64,000 nucleotides of DNA from Hippopus hippopus (lineage: Eukaryota; Mollusca; Bivalvia; Cardiida; Cardiidae): contig OX328104.1 of assembly GCA_946811185.2 (NCBI GenBank), positions 10,675,918 to 10,739,917 of the forward strand, read 5' to 3'. The translations under genes were made by a program, and so were the position numbers. A model generated the notes under the pieces. It was not told the origin of the DNA and ran no database searches. It saw only the letters and a list, made by a program, of their open reading frames with translations. Position 1 is the first letter of the stretch. The number at the start of each line of letters is the position of its first letter. Positions 30,078-41,109 of this stretch are shown here, in pieces.

Positions 30078-30245
30078 TTAACTCTTACCACACCATAGAC
30101 AATACCAGAAGCTTTTTTGTGGACAGTGTAGATCAAGATCAGACTGCACAGAAAGTGCAGTCTGATCTCTGATCTACACTGTCCACTGCTATATTCTAGA
30201 CTATGACCAAACTGTCTCTTGATCTTGCAGAGGAAATGTACTTCA
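30078..30245 (+). mobile_element. MITE-B2 copy, right end missing
   Basis: TTAACTCTTACCACACCATA start, perfect core GATCAGACTGCACAG...GTGCAGTCTGATC, then CTGTCTCTTGATCTTGCAG as in the copy at 21723. Confidence 0.8.
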
Positions 30246-30323
30246 AAATTTGACTTGAATTTTGTTTTGAATTAGATTTGTGTAAGGTTGAAAATTCATT
30301 TTAGATGTTATTTTGTATGCATT

Positions 30324-30425
30324 TTAACCCAATCACAACTTTTATGGCCTGTACAACAAAGGATAAAGATCAGACTGCACAAATCAAGCTGATCTTTGAT
30401 CAACACTATCCCCTTTGCTGGAACA
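30324..30425. mobile_element. MITE-B remnant
   Basis: TTAACCCAATCACAAC and AGATCAGACTGCACAAATCA with a shortened hairpin. Confidence 0.5.
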
Positions 30426-30539
30426 TTTCGGATAAAAGCAAATTCGGGTTGCATTTATTTTGGTCCCATTTCATGACCAAAGATGTCTGTTAATTTTATT
30501 TGGTGCTCTAATGATTAAGTTAGATGCTTTGAACAGTAT

Positions 30540-30790
30540 TAAATTTTGTCCTCTGCAAATGCTTTGGATTTAGATAAGAACTTAGTTATTTAGTACATGG
30601 TCAAGATTTCATTTAAAAAAACATGAATTTTCTCACACTGTTTTCAATCCATTAAATGCAATTTCCTCCATTTGAGTCACAAACTTTGTATTCTAAAACT
30701 CTTTACCACAGGACAAAATTTTAGACAGATCCATATTGGAAGCATTTCCAAACAACATAGTAAATGTGGTACAAGTAATGGGATTTGTCT
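30540..30790. mobile_element. MITE-A fragments
   Basis: A plus-type right flank (TCCTCTGCAAATGCTTTGGA), a hairpinless middle, then a minus-type left side (CTCTTTACCACAGGACAAAA) up to the next copy. Confidence 0.6.
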
Positions 30791-31019
30791 TTAACCCTTT
30801 ACCACACGGCAAAATTTTAGACCTATCCAAATTGAAAGCATTTGCAGACGACAATTTCACAGTGGCTCAAATGACACAACTTTTCTTTGATAGGGTAGAA
30901 AACTTTGTGGGAAAAGGAGAAAATGCTGGTTACCAGCATTTTCTCCTTTTCCCACAATGTTTTCAAAAGGCCTCTTTTTTAGGGGCGTCAAAAGGCGTCA
31001 TTGTGTGGTAAAGGGTTAA
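30791..31019 (-). mobile_element. MITE-A reference copy, minus orientation
   Basis: Complete: TTAACCCTTTACCACACGGC, AAATTGAAAGCATTTGCAGA, palindrome with central T (one mismatch), GTGTGGTAAAGGGTTAA. Confidence 0.94.
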
Positions 31020-31146
31020 AAGATAAGAAAACGTGGTGGGAAAAGAAGAAAATGCTGGTTACCAGCATTTTCTTGTTTTCCCACAATGTTTCAAAAGCTT
31101 TCTTTCACAGGCTCGTTAAAACTCGGGATTGTGTGGTAAAGGATTA
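31020..31146 (-). mobile_element. MITE-A right half
   Basis: Begins just before the hairpin and ends GTGGTAAAGGATTAA. The left flank is missing; it abuts the previous copy. Confidence 0.8.
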
Positions 31147-31259
31147 AGGCCTTAAAAAAAGTCGGATTTATTTAGATGGCAGCAAAAGTTTGATTCCAAA
31201 ACTTGTTTCTTTTTTTTTAAATTAATTCTTTTACGCCATCAAAGCCTTGAATATGAATG

Positions 31260-31497
31260 GTGCTCTTTGAAAAAGGGGTTTTCATGCATCTTTGGGTATG
31301 CATTATTTCTAGCCAGTTGTCCATAATAGATATATTTTGTCTAAAAACCAGCTGAACCAGAGGGTAGAATGGTCCTTAGATATGTAGAAAATTTTGCAAA
31401 TAGCAAACAATTTTGACACCTGTAAGCCGGTGTGGACTGCACAGGCTAAAATGGGTCGATATTTTTTGCAGATTCAATTGAAACCTTTTCACATAGC
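31260..31497 (-). mobile_element. MITE-C copy
   Basis: GCTCTTTGAAAAAGGGG start, TAGAATGGTCCTTAGATATG middle, ATTGAAACCTTTTCACATAG end. The GC-rich hairpin is diverged. Confidence 0.7.
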
Positions 31498-31569
31498 ATT
31501 ATGCATTCATGTGTTAGCCTGTGACATCCATCACATGAAAACTTATTGTCAGAATATATCACTATGAAT

Positions 31570-31686
31570 TTGATGGTACAGATCCAAGATCAGACTGTCT
31601 ATACACTTAACCTGTATATCGTCTGATCTTGATCTACATTTTCTGCAAAAACTGGCAACTTTGTACTAGGCTCTTTAAAAAGTTAA
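31570..31686. mobile_element. MITE-B copy, partial
   Basis: Hairpin stem ATCCAAGATCAGAC with GTCTGATCTTGATCTACA; the inner loop is replaced by a longer AT-rich segment. Confidence 0.65.
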
Positions 31687-31916
31687 TTAAAAAATCAATT
31701 CTAACTTGAATTCAATTTTAAAAAAAAAAACTGAGTAATTTATTGCACACTGGTGGATATAGTATGTCTATAATTGTTGAAATGAGACGAAAATTAATTA
31801 AATGTCGGAAAAACTGCATACTTTCGTTGACTTTTTCTGCTCCCAATTAAGACATCAAAAGCTTGGACGTGTTTTCTGTTTGATGAATGGATGTCTATTA
31901 ACTTATATCATGCAAA

Positions 31917-32157
31917 TAAATCCTTTACCAAACAAGTCCATGTTTAAACAGACCTGAAGAATAAAGCTTTTGAAACATTGTGGTAAAAGTAGAAAATGCT
32001 GGTAACCAGCATTTTCTCCTTTTACAACAATGTTTTCTACCCTTCTAAATTTAAAGTTTCACCATTTGAGCCATATTTTCAATGTAGTTTGTTGTCTGCA
32101 AAATTTTGATGCTTTTGATTTGGATGAGTATGGAATTTTGTGGTTTGGAAGAGTTAA
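31917..32157 (+). mobile_element. MITE-A copy with matched hairpin change
   Basis: GGTAAAAG in the left arm pairs with CTTTTAC in the right (consensus GGGAAAAG / CTTTTCCC). Right end TTTGGAAGAGTTAA. Confidence 0.87.
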
Positions 32158-32263
32158 ATCCTTCCACAGCAGTACAAGATAGGCCTGTAAGTTGTGTTTA
32201 TAGGTTGTATCGATTAAGATCAGAGTGTAGACTCTGCTCTTCAGTATACACGGGCTGCTACTG

Positions 32264-32361
32264 CACTGGTAACTAACATTTTCTCCTTTTCCCGCAATGT
32301 TTTCAAAAGCCTTTTTTCCCAAGGGTCGTTCAAAGTCGGTAATGGTTGGTAAGGAGGTAAA
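32264..32361 (-). mobile_element. MITE-A right half
   Basis: Starts inside the palindrome (CTGGTAACTAACATTTTC) and ends GGTTGGTAAGGAGGTAA. Confidence 0.7.
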
Positions 32362-32794
32362 CAACCATTTACTGTTGTTACATGAATGTGGGTTTTTGAT
32401 CAATGCAGTGTCTCACTTCATCCTCCATATCACGCAAGTAAAGCAAGATGTTAGTAATAGCTTTTATGCCAACAAATAATCTGAAGACAACTTACTTGTT
32501 TTAGAGCATACTGCTGTTGAAAACATTAGAGAAAAAGGAGAAATCACTCGAGCCCATTGTATTGACCACTATGAACAGTAACATGATTTTATTGCTTTCC
32601 CTCTTGATTTGTTTGACCAAAAGTCAAACTTTTGTTAAAATACCATTTGTTCTCAGAGGCAACTTTATAAAGCAACCACCATTTTGATTTAAAATAATTG
32701 TGTCCGATAGGTAGGAGTCGGTGTTAAACCACAATTTGTCTTAAGTGGCTAGATTTGTTTCATTTGTGGCCACTGTAGAGAAATCTCTGTACTT
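32362..32794. other. No recognised feature
   Basis: AT-rich. One short MITE-A hairpin scrap (GAAAACATTAGAGAAAAAGG) lies near 32518. Confidence 0.5.
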
Positions 32795-34264
32795 CAGTTA
32801 TGTCACAGTGCCTACTGTGTACAGTTATGTCACAGTGCCAAGTGTGTACAGTTATGTCACAGAGCCAAGTGTGCACAGTTGTGTCACAGTGCCTAGTGTG
32901 CACAGTTGTGTTACAGTGCCTAGTGTGCACAGTTTGGTCACAGAGCCTAGTGTGCACAGTTGTGTCACAGAGCCAAGTGTGTGCAGTTGTGTCAGTGCCA
33001 GGTGTGTATCATTGTGTCAGTACCTAGTATGCACAGTTGTGTCACAGAGCCTAGTGTGCGCATTTGTGTCACACAGCCAAGTGTGTGCAGTTGTGTCATA
33101 CAGCCTAGTGTGTACAGTTATTTCAGTGCCTAATGTGTACAGTTATGTCACAGAGTCAAGTGTGCACAGTTATGTCACAGTACCTAGTGTGCACAGTTGT
33201 GTCACAGTGCCTAGTGTGCACAGTTGTGTCACAGTGCCTAGTGTGCACAGTTGTGTCACAGAGCCAAGTGTGCACAGTTGTGTCACAGAGCCCAGTGTGT
33301 GCAGTTGTGTCACAGAGCTAAGTGTGCGCAGTTGTGTCACAGTGCCTAGTGTGTAAAGTTATGTCACAGTGCCTAGTGTGTACAGTTATGTCACAGTGCA
33401 TAGTGTGTACATTTATGTCTGCATAGTGTGTACAGTTATGTCACAGTCCCTAGAGTATACAGTTGTGTCACAGAGCTTCTGTACACTATGCCACAGAGCC
33501 TAGTGTGTACAGTTATGTCACATTGCCCAGTGTGTACAGTTATGTCACAGATCCTCTGAGCACTATGTCACAGAGCCTTTTGTGTTCAGTTATCTCAAAG
33601 AGCCTTTGAACACTATGTCACAGAGCCTAGTGTCTACAGTTATGTCACAGAGCCAAGTGTGTACAGTTATGTCACAAAGCCTCTGAACACTATGTCACAT
33701 CGCCTAGTGTGTACAGTTATGTCACAGAGCGTCTGAACACTATGACACAGAGCCTAGTGTGTACAGTTATGTCACAGAGCCTCTGAACACTATGTCACAG
33801 AGCCTAGTGTGTCCAGTCATGTCATTTTCTAGAGTACAGTTATAATGCAGAGCCTGTGTACACTATGTCACAGAGCCTAGTGTGCACAGGTATGTCAGTG
33901 CCTAGTGTGTACAGTTGTCACATAGCCTCTGTACACTATGTCACAGAGCCTAGTGTGTACAGTTATGTTAGTGCCTGGTGTGTACAGAATGTCGCAGTGC
34001 CTAGTGTGTACAGTTATTTTGCAGTGCCTAGTGTGTACAGTTATGTCACAGTCCAAAGTGTGTACAGTTATGTCACAATGCTTAGAGTGTACAGGTAAGT
34101 CACAGTGCCTAGTGTGTACTGTGATGTCACAGTGCCTAGTGTGTATAGTCATGTCACAGTGTCTAGTGTGTACAGGCATATCACAGTGTCTAGTGTGTAG
34201 TCATGTCACAGAGCCTAGTGTGTCCAGTTATGTCACAGTGCCTAGTGTGTACAGTTATGTAACA
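32795..34264. repeat. 27-bp minisatellite with higher-order section
   Basis: Units of ACAGTTRTGTCACAGTGCCT plus AGTGTGT, about 50 copies. From about 33480 to 33830 a second unit containing CTCTGAACACTATGTCACAG alternates with it, giving a dimer of about 50 bp. Since 27 is a multiple of 3, several frames stay open on both strands (up to 203 codons); I do not treat these as genes. Confidence 0.95.
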
Positions 34265-34504
34265 GCGTCTGTCAATGAATTCCAGGGTTTTCTCTACCTA
34301 CGCTACTATACGCTGAGAGTTTCAAACATGTCAATGATTTCAGAGCATCGCTTGGATTAGACCTGTCTTTGGAAAATGGTGTAGAAGCAGTCCTAGCGCT
34401 TTGGTACCTGTTATGTATGCTCATTAAATCATTTCATGGACAAAAACAATCGTCAAGGTCCCTACTACCAAAACTAAAAAATATAGACTCCCAATTAAGT
34501 CTAT

Positions 34505-34722
34505 AAAACACAACCTTGAGATTTAACGACCCTTAGGAGAAAGCGTTCTGAAAACATTGTGGGAAAAGAAGAAAATGCTGGTAAACAGCATTTTCTCCTT
34601 TTCCCACAATGTTCTCTACCCTTCCGCAAACAATTTGTATTATTTTGTCATCTTTACGCAGTTCTCTGAAAATTCTTTCGATCTGGACATGTCGGAAATT
34701 TTGTCATTCGGTTAAGAGTTAA
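34505..34722 (+). mobile_element. MITE-A copy, left terminus lost
   Basis: GAGATTTAACGACCC onward; hairpin good with GAAGAAAATGCTGGTAAAC; right end TCGGTTAAGAGTTAA. Confidence 0.85.
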
Positions 34723-35020
34723 AACATCGAAAAAATGCGAAATTATTTTGATAGTTACACCGAAATTAAGATAAAACTCGAACTACTTTTAAAGAAGCGA
34801 GATTTTTTTTTACGATGTTTTGCAAGATCATACATTCTACACCGGATATCATTTTAATGGCGTGAAAATTGAAATTCAAATTTCATTGCAGTTTTCTCAT
34901 AAAAACCGGAGAAGAGGCGATATAATTTTATTGCCATGAATAATGCACGGAAAGATTCATTCAACAACGGAGACAAGATCTGTCGTCGATTGAAGTACAT
35001 GTATTAGATATACAGTAACA
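34723..35020. other. No recognised feature
   Basis: Unique AT-rich sequence with no shared repeat. Confidence 0.5.
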
Positions 35021-35024
35021 AGAA

Positions 35025-35177
35025 ATATAAAAAAAAAAACGGCGTACAAATGCCAGCAAGTAGGCAGGGATATATAGAATAAACATGTGTACAATTTTTA
35101 CCAATCACAAATTTCTGTTTATTCATTTGTTATCAGTACCAAAGAGTAGGTCAAAAGCCAGCACATTCAGCTACGCG
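35025..35177 (+). repeat. Family J repeat, copy 1
   Basis: GGCGTACAAATGCCAGCAAG, GAATAAACATGTGTACA, CACAAATTTCTGTTTATTC and AAAGCCAGCACATTCAGC. The same blocks recur at 36297 and 45230 (reverse) and at 61540. Confidence 0.7.
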
Positions 35178-35243
35178 AGGCTCGAATCCAGCGTCTCCAG
35201 GTCACGGGTCTTACGCTTCACTACTGAGCCACGTAGGACCCCA
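35178..35243 (-). mobile_element. SINE-T head only
   Basis: tRNA-like 66 bp: reverse-strand A box TGGCTCAGTAGTGAAG and B box GATTCGAGCC. The SINE body is missing. Confidence 0.65.
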
Positions 35244-35554
35244 GTTTTACGAAGGTAAAGCAAAGTTAAACAATAAATCATTAGGCACCTCAAGAAGAGT
35301 CTTCTTAGATCAAGTTTTACAGAACACGCTGATCTGGATCCCCACCCTTTGCAAATGACGTCAGTATACGAGGAAATTGGATATACTTGTCTTGGTTTCA
35401 GTTTGCAACTCAAGTTCGAATGATTTCATCTTAAATTGCTCCCATTATTTCAGCTCGAAAAAGCAGTGTATCGGAAAATTGGACCCCAGAAAAAAATATA
35501 ACAATGACTTGTATTTACGGATGAATAAGTTGAGTTTGGACGAAAATTGTTCAG

Positions 35555-35776
35555 TCCTTTACTAAACAAAACAATTTCGAGTTTTAAGGGCACTTTAGAA
35601 GAATGCTTTATAAAACATTGTGGGAACAAGAGAAAATGCTAGTTACCAGCATTTTCTCGTTTTCCCATTATGTTTTCTACCCTGTTAAAGTCAAATCAAA
35701 ACATTTAAACCGTTTTAAGTATATCACCTGCAGTCGCTTTAAATATGTAAAAAAAAAGATATTTGGTGAAGGTTTA
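35555..35776 (+). mobile_element. MITE-A copy, diverged
   Basis: CCTTTACTAAACAAAACAAT start; hairpin with several changes, ACAAGAG / CTCGTTT partly matched; end GGTGAAGGTTTAA. Confidence 0.82.
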
Positions 35777-35977
35777 ACACATGAAAACGCAGGTACGACT
35801 TTTTACGCCCCTGCAGTCAACATCTTTTGGGGAAAAAAATGTGCGGAAAAGGAGCTGTAAACTGTACCGGAAATTTGATCCCCTGCCTTTATGTTTCCCA
35901 TGCAATAAGAAAAAAAAAGCTCTCTTACTATTTTTCAACCATCGAAAGGCATCAGAAACTACAAAATGAATTGCTTT

Positions 35978-36187
35978 TTTGTCTCAGTGGTAGAGTGTAG
36001 GACCCGTGACCTGGAGGTACCGGGCTCGAACCTAACTGGGTTCTTCGTAGGAATGTCCTCAGGCAAGACACTTCATAGCCCTAGCCCAGTGCTGGTGAAA
36101 CCCAGTACATACATAGATATGTGAGCTGTCGCCGAGATATGAATAAATTAATGTTGAAAGCAACGTAAAACGCCGTTCAATCAATGA
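35978..36187 (+). mobile_element. SINE-T copy
   Basis: A box GTCTCAGTGGTAGAGTG (35981) and B box GGGCTCGAACC. The body has GGAATGTCCTCAGGCAAGAC, and the shared tail GTAAAACGCCGTTCAATCAA. Confidence 0.85.
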
Positions 36188-36296
36188 AGCCATAATGTGG
36201 TACAGGTTTTAGCCTTAGAGGGTCTGAAGTTCGAGGAAGCAGCTTTAATGGTCCATGTCGAGGATAATGCGGGTTTACTTTTTGCTGTAGCTATAT

Positions 36297-36415
36297 AAGC
36301 CTTTGACCTACTTCTTTGTATTAGTCTTTAATGAATATATAGTAATTTGTGATTGGTCAAATCTTTGGACATGCTATACTGCGGGCATTTGCCGGCCTCT
36401 TTGTCTATACACTTA
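36297..36415 (-). repeat. Family J repeat, copy 2
   Basis: TTTGACCTACTTCTTTGTAT, GTAATTTGTGATTGGTCAAA and TGGACATGCTATACTGC are the reverse of copy 1. Confidence 0.65.
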
Positions 36416-36938
36416 TATACAACGGTTATATTAGGAGATTTTCCTTTTCTTGTACTAATTGGTTATCAATATTTTTTATGCGTAACCCTAGCACCATTTA
36501 CTGTGCTCTCTACACATTTTCTTTTATCACCATTTCAGCAATGACCTCGTTTTTCTAAAAGATGAGTAAGCCTAACATCTAATCTTGAAAAATATATATG
36601 TACCTAATTGAATAATTCACTATTCAGCAATGCACAAAAACAATTAGGAGAAAGCAATTCCTAGTGTGGTTACATTTCATTATTTCTCTTCATACTGAAT
36701 CACAGAAAAGTTTCAATATTCATATTCCAGTGCCTCTTACGCCGTCTATCTTTTTTAATAGACCTTTCTTGCATGCCTTAAAAACAGGAAATTCAGGATG
36801 TGAACTGTCACACGTTAATATAGGGAAATACTGTTAGTTCGGCGAACAATTCCAAGCATACAACAGTCACATGGTTAAGAGCAGATCATACAATGGGATG
36901 ACGCATGTTTTTTTTTTTAACCGTGAACACGTTAACCG
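36416..36938. other. No recognised feature
   Basis: Short ORFs (up to 69 codons) here look like chance. Confidence 0.5.
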
Positions 36939-37102
36939 ATTAACTTTTAAACTGCCAATGGCACATCGAATATCTTTTGCGGGCAGCGTAGATCAAGATC
37001 AGACTGCACAGAACGTGCAGTCTGATCTTGATCTACACCGTCCGCTACTAATATGCTACTCTAGGCATTATATGCCAAAACATTTTCAATTGAAAGTTTA
37101 AG
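36939..37102 (+). mobile_element. MITE-B copy
   Basis: Perfect core GATCAGACTGCACAGAACG through GTCTGATCTTGATC; TTTTGCGGGCAGCGTAGATC outer stem; right flank shortened, ending AAGTTTAA. Confidence 0.8.
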
Positions 37103-37230
37103 AATTGCTTGAAGGTATAGAAAAAAGTCCAACTGATTAAGTTTATGAGCGGAAGAGTTAATGCACATGGCAAAAAAAAATGCACAATTTGTAGATCCGG
37201 ATCAGAAACGACAATAAAATTCCGCTCACT

Positions 37231-37258
37231 CACTGACTCACTCACTCACTCACTCACA
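37231..37258. repeat. (ACTC)n microsatellite
   Basis: About six to seven units of ACTC. Confidence 0.85.
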
Positions 37259-37314
37259 TATAAATATCTCGACCTCTAAGTCAAACAGTGTTTGATTCCT
37301 TTTGCTAATAAACT

Positions 37315-37372
37315 CTTCTGTGCAGTCTGATCTTGATCTACACTGTTTGCAAAAGCTCACGAAGTCACAATA
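37315..37372 (-). mobile_element. MITE-B half
   Basis: TGTGCAGTCTGATCTTGATC with TACACTGTTTGCAAAAG; the left arm is absent. Confidence 0.6.
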
Positions 37373-37974
37373 GAAGACTGAGAATTAAACGTATTAAATT
37401 AACACCCCTAAACGGTCTTGTTTTGTTCACAAAGAAACTGTTTTTGAATGTTAACGATTAAATTGAGATAAAGGTTATGCAAATAAAAGGCTTCATTGTA
37501 AAAAGTTAAAAATCTGAACTGTCCAAGTATTTCTGTAAATTGTCTTGCGTGTTAACCACTTACTCCTCTCTGTATTTAGTTTCTGTTTCTTCAAATGAGA
37601 TACGTATTCAAAATCATTTCTTTTTGACTGGTGCTTCTTGGCTATTACATGTGATGTGCTTTTCTTAATTGTTGTAGTTGTTGCTGCTACTGCTTTTGTT
37701 GTTGTTGTAATTTGTTTCCCTCCGTCAGTATTTATTAAACAGCCATAAGTAGGCTATATATAAATCAACTGGAATTCGGTTTTTGCTGCTGTCACATTTT
37801 TAGTGTTAACTTCCGGTGTAAACGACTTCATGTTTTTCTAAATCACCCAGTTAAACTCTCAGCCGTGTTATCACGACCCTTGTTTTCCTGAAATCAGTGA
37901 GAGAAGGGTTAGATCAGAGAGAAGGATTGCATGAATATACACTCTGATCTTGCTTTTCTCTCCTCGATGCCCAA
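37373..37974. other. No recognised feature
   Basis: A GTT-rich stretch at 37675-37712. A short hairpin-like pair (GATCAGAGAGAAGGATTGCA, CTCTGATCTTGC) at 37913-37955 may be a MITE-B relic. Confidence 0.45.
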
Positions 37975-38130
37975 TTAACCGTGTGCCAAACAATCTTGAG
38001 TTTTGGCGACCCATGATAGGAAGGCTTTTGAAAACATTGTGGGAAAAGGAGAAAATGCTGGTTACCAGCATTTTCTCCCTTTCCCACAATGCTTTCTAAC
38101 CCTTTACGGGAAAAGTCCCATCATTTGGTT
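37975..38130 (+). mobile_element. MITE-A copy, right flank truncated
   Basis: TTAACCGTGTGCCAAACAAT start; hairpin good with central T (reverse of the usual plus form). Confidence 0.82.
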
Positions 38131-38567
38131 TAGCCAATCAGAATTTGTTTTACATTCTAACTGTAGAATCAGACTACGAATGTTAATTATAGTGGTTGAA
38201 GAAAACGGGTCGAGAACCTCAAAAATCGTTGTCTTCCATCGTTGTTCTCGTTACATTGATATTACCACAGGCTTTTGAAGCTCCTTAGCACATTTGCGCA
38301 TCGCCTCTATATCGACGCGACGTTCCATTGTGGTATTTTTAGTAACGGTGTTCGATGATCGACCAATGAAAATTTTGGTATTCCATGATAGACCAAGTGA
38401 ACTTCAGTGACCTTTGATTACTAATTCTATACGTTATAATCTTCAGAGCACCTTTTTCATCTTGCATCACACCTTTTTTGAGAACATCTCGGCAAAAAGG
38501 AGAAAATTGTGTGTGACGACAAACTTCTACAATTGCTACAATGTATTTATATTCATGCATATAAGCC
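38131..38567. other. No recognised feature
   Basis: Repeated TCCATGATAGACCAA / TCGATGATCGACCAATG phrases at 38350-38400 form a short local repeat; a faint MITE-A hairpin lies near 38480. Confidence 0.4.
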
Positions 38568-38835
38568 ATGCACTGGCAAAAGAGGGGTTTAACGCATCTT
38601 CATGATGCGGCATACCATGCAAGTCATCACATATTTATGGTTCCATAAAATCCATTTCTTTTCTTTTCTCAACCTACTGGATCATGAGGTAGTATGGTCC
38701 TTGAACATGCAGAAAATTTACATATAGTGAAAAGTTTCAACCCAAGTCAGCATGCCCGGACTGCATAGGCTAGCATGGATCGATACTTTTTGCAAATGCA
38801 TTAAACCCCCTTTTCACAGGACATGGCTCATAATC
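38568..38835 (-). mobile_element. MITE-C copy
   Basis: TGGCAAAAGAGGGGTTTAAC start, CATACCATGCAAGTCATCAC subterminal, CATTAAACCCCCTTTTCAC end, then GGACATGGCTCATAATCATG. Confidence 0.82.
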
Positions 38836-39511
38836 ATGTATTTTTTCGTATATCCAACGCAATTCTCATTGACTATCCATACTTTCAGTGGTCAGCTAAA
38901 CAGGAAGCCTATCATCGGTCTTCGTATCAACGTTTATCGAACAGTTACGGGAGATACAACGGTTTTTAGTTTAGTCCTTTGCTCCAAATGTGTTTCGAGT
39001 ATTTATTTACAAATAAAAACCTCGACACTCCGTACTTTCAGTACTTTGACGCTGATGTCGTAAAAGAAATATACAGAGACGGTCTAAAACCCCTTTCTGT
39101 TTGATCCTAACAGTCTCAATCATAAGATTCAAATCTATATGTAGAAAAAGGCGTCAAGTCCTCGTTTTTTTCAAGATATCGCGTACAATAAACACTTTGT
39201 TGAGATGGTTTCGAGTTTTTATGGGTCTTCTTTCAACTGTGACGATGAAATTGGTTTTTTACTCGCCGAAAGCAGGTAGCTGTATTTGCTCTAATGTGTT
39301 TACGTTTTTCAGTGCATCTTTTTTCTTCGTCTCTTGACGCTTGAATTACAGGCTGTTTCTGACTTTTTTTGTCTTGAAGGTTACTTTGTTTATATTTATT
39401 GACAGCCTGTCAGTTTTGATAAATACAGGCTTCCAGTTCTCGTGCGCCATCTCGTTCATTCAATAGATTACTATGCAAGCCTTTTACCCCGTTTGCCACT
39501 CAATCCAGCGT
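38836..39511. other. No recognised feature
   Basis: Contains two open stretches of 103 and 78 codons (38752-39063, 39101-39337) that resemble no family I know. Confidence 0.45.
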
Positions 39512-39712
39512 TTAACACTTAACCAAACGATAAAAATTTTGGACTGGACCAAATTCAAAGCATTTGCAGACGACAAATCGAATGTTGTTACATAAGTGAT
39601 TTCTGTCTTTGATATGACAGAAAATATTGTAGGAAAAGGAGAAAATGCTGGTTACCAGCATTTTCTCCTTGTCCCTTAATCTTTTCAAAAGAATTGTGTG
39701 GTAAAGGGTTAA
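39512..39712 (-). mobile_element. MITE-A copy, short right flank
   Basis: TTAACACTTAACCAAACGAT start. After the hairpin the right flank is cut to CAAAAGAATTGTGTGG. Confidence 0.87.
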
Positions 39713-39911
39713 ACGACTCTGGGTTTAGGCTATTGAAAACATTATGGGAGAAGGAGAAAATGCTTGCAACCAGCATTTTCTCCATTTCTCACAACGTTTT
39801 CTACCCTATGAAAGACACGTCCATTTTTTTAATCCACATTTAACAAAGACGTCTACAAAAGCTTTTAAAAATTTGGACGACTCTTAAATTCCGTCATCAT
39901 GTAAAGAGTTA
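39709..39911 (+). mobile_element. MITE-A copy, shares TTAA
   Basis: The left terminus is deleted to TTAAACGACTCTGGG; right end TCATGTAAAGAGTTA. Confidence 0.82.
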
Positions 39912-40068
39912 GTCCTTTACCACACAATCCCGAGTTTTAACGACCCGGAAGTGGAAGGCTTGTGAATACATTCCAGCAATGTTTTCTACCTCTTTCAGAT
40001 ATAAGTTTCATCATTAGCGCCACAATTACTTTGGACGAGTCTGAAATTTTGTCATCATTAGAGAGTTC
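39908..40068 (+). mobile_element. MITE-A copy without palindrome
   Basis: GTCCTTTACCACACAATCCC then GTGAATACATTCCAGCAATG: both arms collapse to a stub. The right end is TCATCATTAGAGAGTT. Confidence 0.82.
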
Positions 40069-40115
40069 AGCCCGTTGCACCACTATCACACAAAGGTAAA
40101 ACACTTGAACTATTT

Positions 40116-40335
40116 AAATCGTCACCAGACGATAGAGTTTTAGACTTGACTAAATTGAAAGCCGTTGCAGACGACATATTACAGGTAGCACAAAGGAAGG
40201 AAATTTGTCCTTGATAGGGTAAAAAAAAACATTGTGGGAAAAGCAGAAATGGTGGTTACTAACATTTTCTTCTTTTATCACATTGTTTTCAAAAGCTTTC
40301 TTCGTTAAAACATGGGATTGTTTGGTAGAGGGTTA
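40116..40335 (-). mobile_element. MITE-A copy
   Basis: AAATCGTCACCAGACGATAG start, GAAAGCCGTTGCAGACGACA block, worn hairpin, TTTGGTAGAGGGTTAA. Confidence 0.82.
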
Positions 40336-40499
40336 AATAATTTACAAAATTTTGTGAGAAAGGGAACGATTGCTTTTTACAAGACATTGGTCCTTTTACT
40401 GCAATGTTTTGAGTTTGCTTCCACAAGGGGGGTGGGTTAAAATGGCTTTATCTGGCAATGAGAAAAACTGTAAATGTTGCACTTTTGTATATTTGATTA

Positions 40500-40713
40500 T
40501 TAATCCTTAGGATATTAAGCCCGAATCACTGAACTGTAGCGGACAGTATAGATTAAGATCAGACTGCACAGAACGTGCAGTCTGATCTTGGATCTACACT
40601 GTCCGATAAGGAGATTATCTCTACCCCAGAATACTAGAAAAACTTGGGTTTTTACTGTCTGCTTGAAGGTTTAATTTGAATTAGTTTAGCATGATAAGGA
40701 TTAGGATCAAAGT
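40500..40713 (+). mobile_element. MITE-B copy, full length
   Basis: Ends TTAATCCTTAGGAT and CATGATAAGGATTAG; stem GTATAGATTAAGATCAGACT; core identical to the family. Confidence 0.87.
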
Positions 40714-41109
40714 GTTAAGAGTACCTCGTGCTTTTGTCTCCTCTCTCTGGAGAAGCTTTGAAAAGTATTTGATCAAGTAATTGGATTTTAGAGAAATTGT
40801 TCCCCCATTTTCTTCATTTTATTGATCAGTCGTGAACTGTATAACCCCAGCACGTTATTTATACATTTTTACTTGTCTGCTCAGTGGCATATATGCAAAT
40901 ATGAGATTCAAAAGCGTATAATAGAGAATAATGCAAGTTTCGAATCTATTTGCAAGCATTTTCTGTAGGAAACCTTTTCTACTTTTACAATGTTAACAAA
41001 AGCTTTATAAATATTACAAAACAGAACCATCTTACTTTTTTGGTGCAATATTAAAGATATTAAACAAACATAATAATCAATGGTCTACCCTCAAAATACT
41101 TGTACAGTC
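40714..41109. other. No recognised feature
   Basis: AT-rich, no repeat shared with the window. Confidence 0.5.

Noticed and set aside
32745..33356. 203-codon frame with nine-residue repeats (PSVHSCVTV)
   Set aside because: It is a by-product of a 27-bp minisatellite; other frames and the opposite strand are equally open.
32795..34264. CRISPR array
   Set aside because: Units are contiguous with no unique spacers, and the context is eukaryotic.
38752..39337. Possible small genes (103 and 78 codons)
   Set aside because: No family resemblance, biased low-complexity composition and no splice or initiation context.
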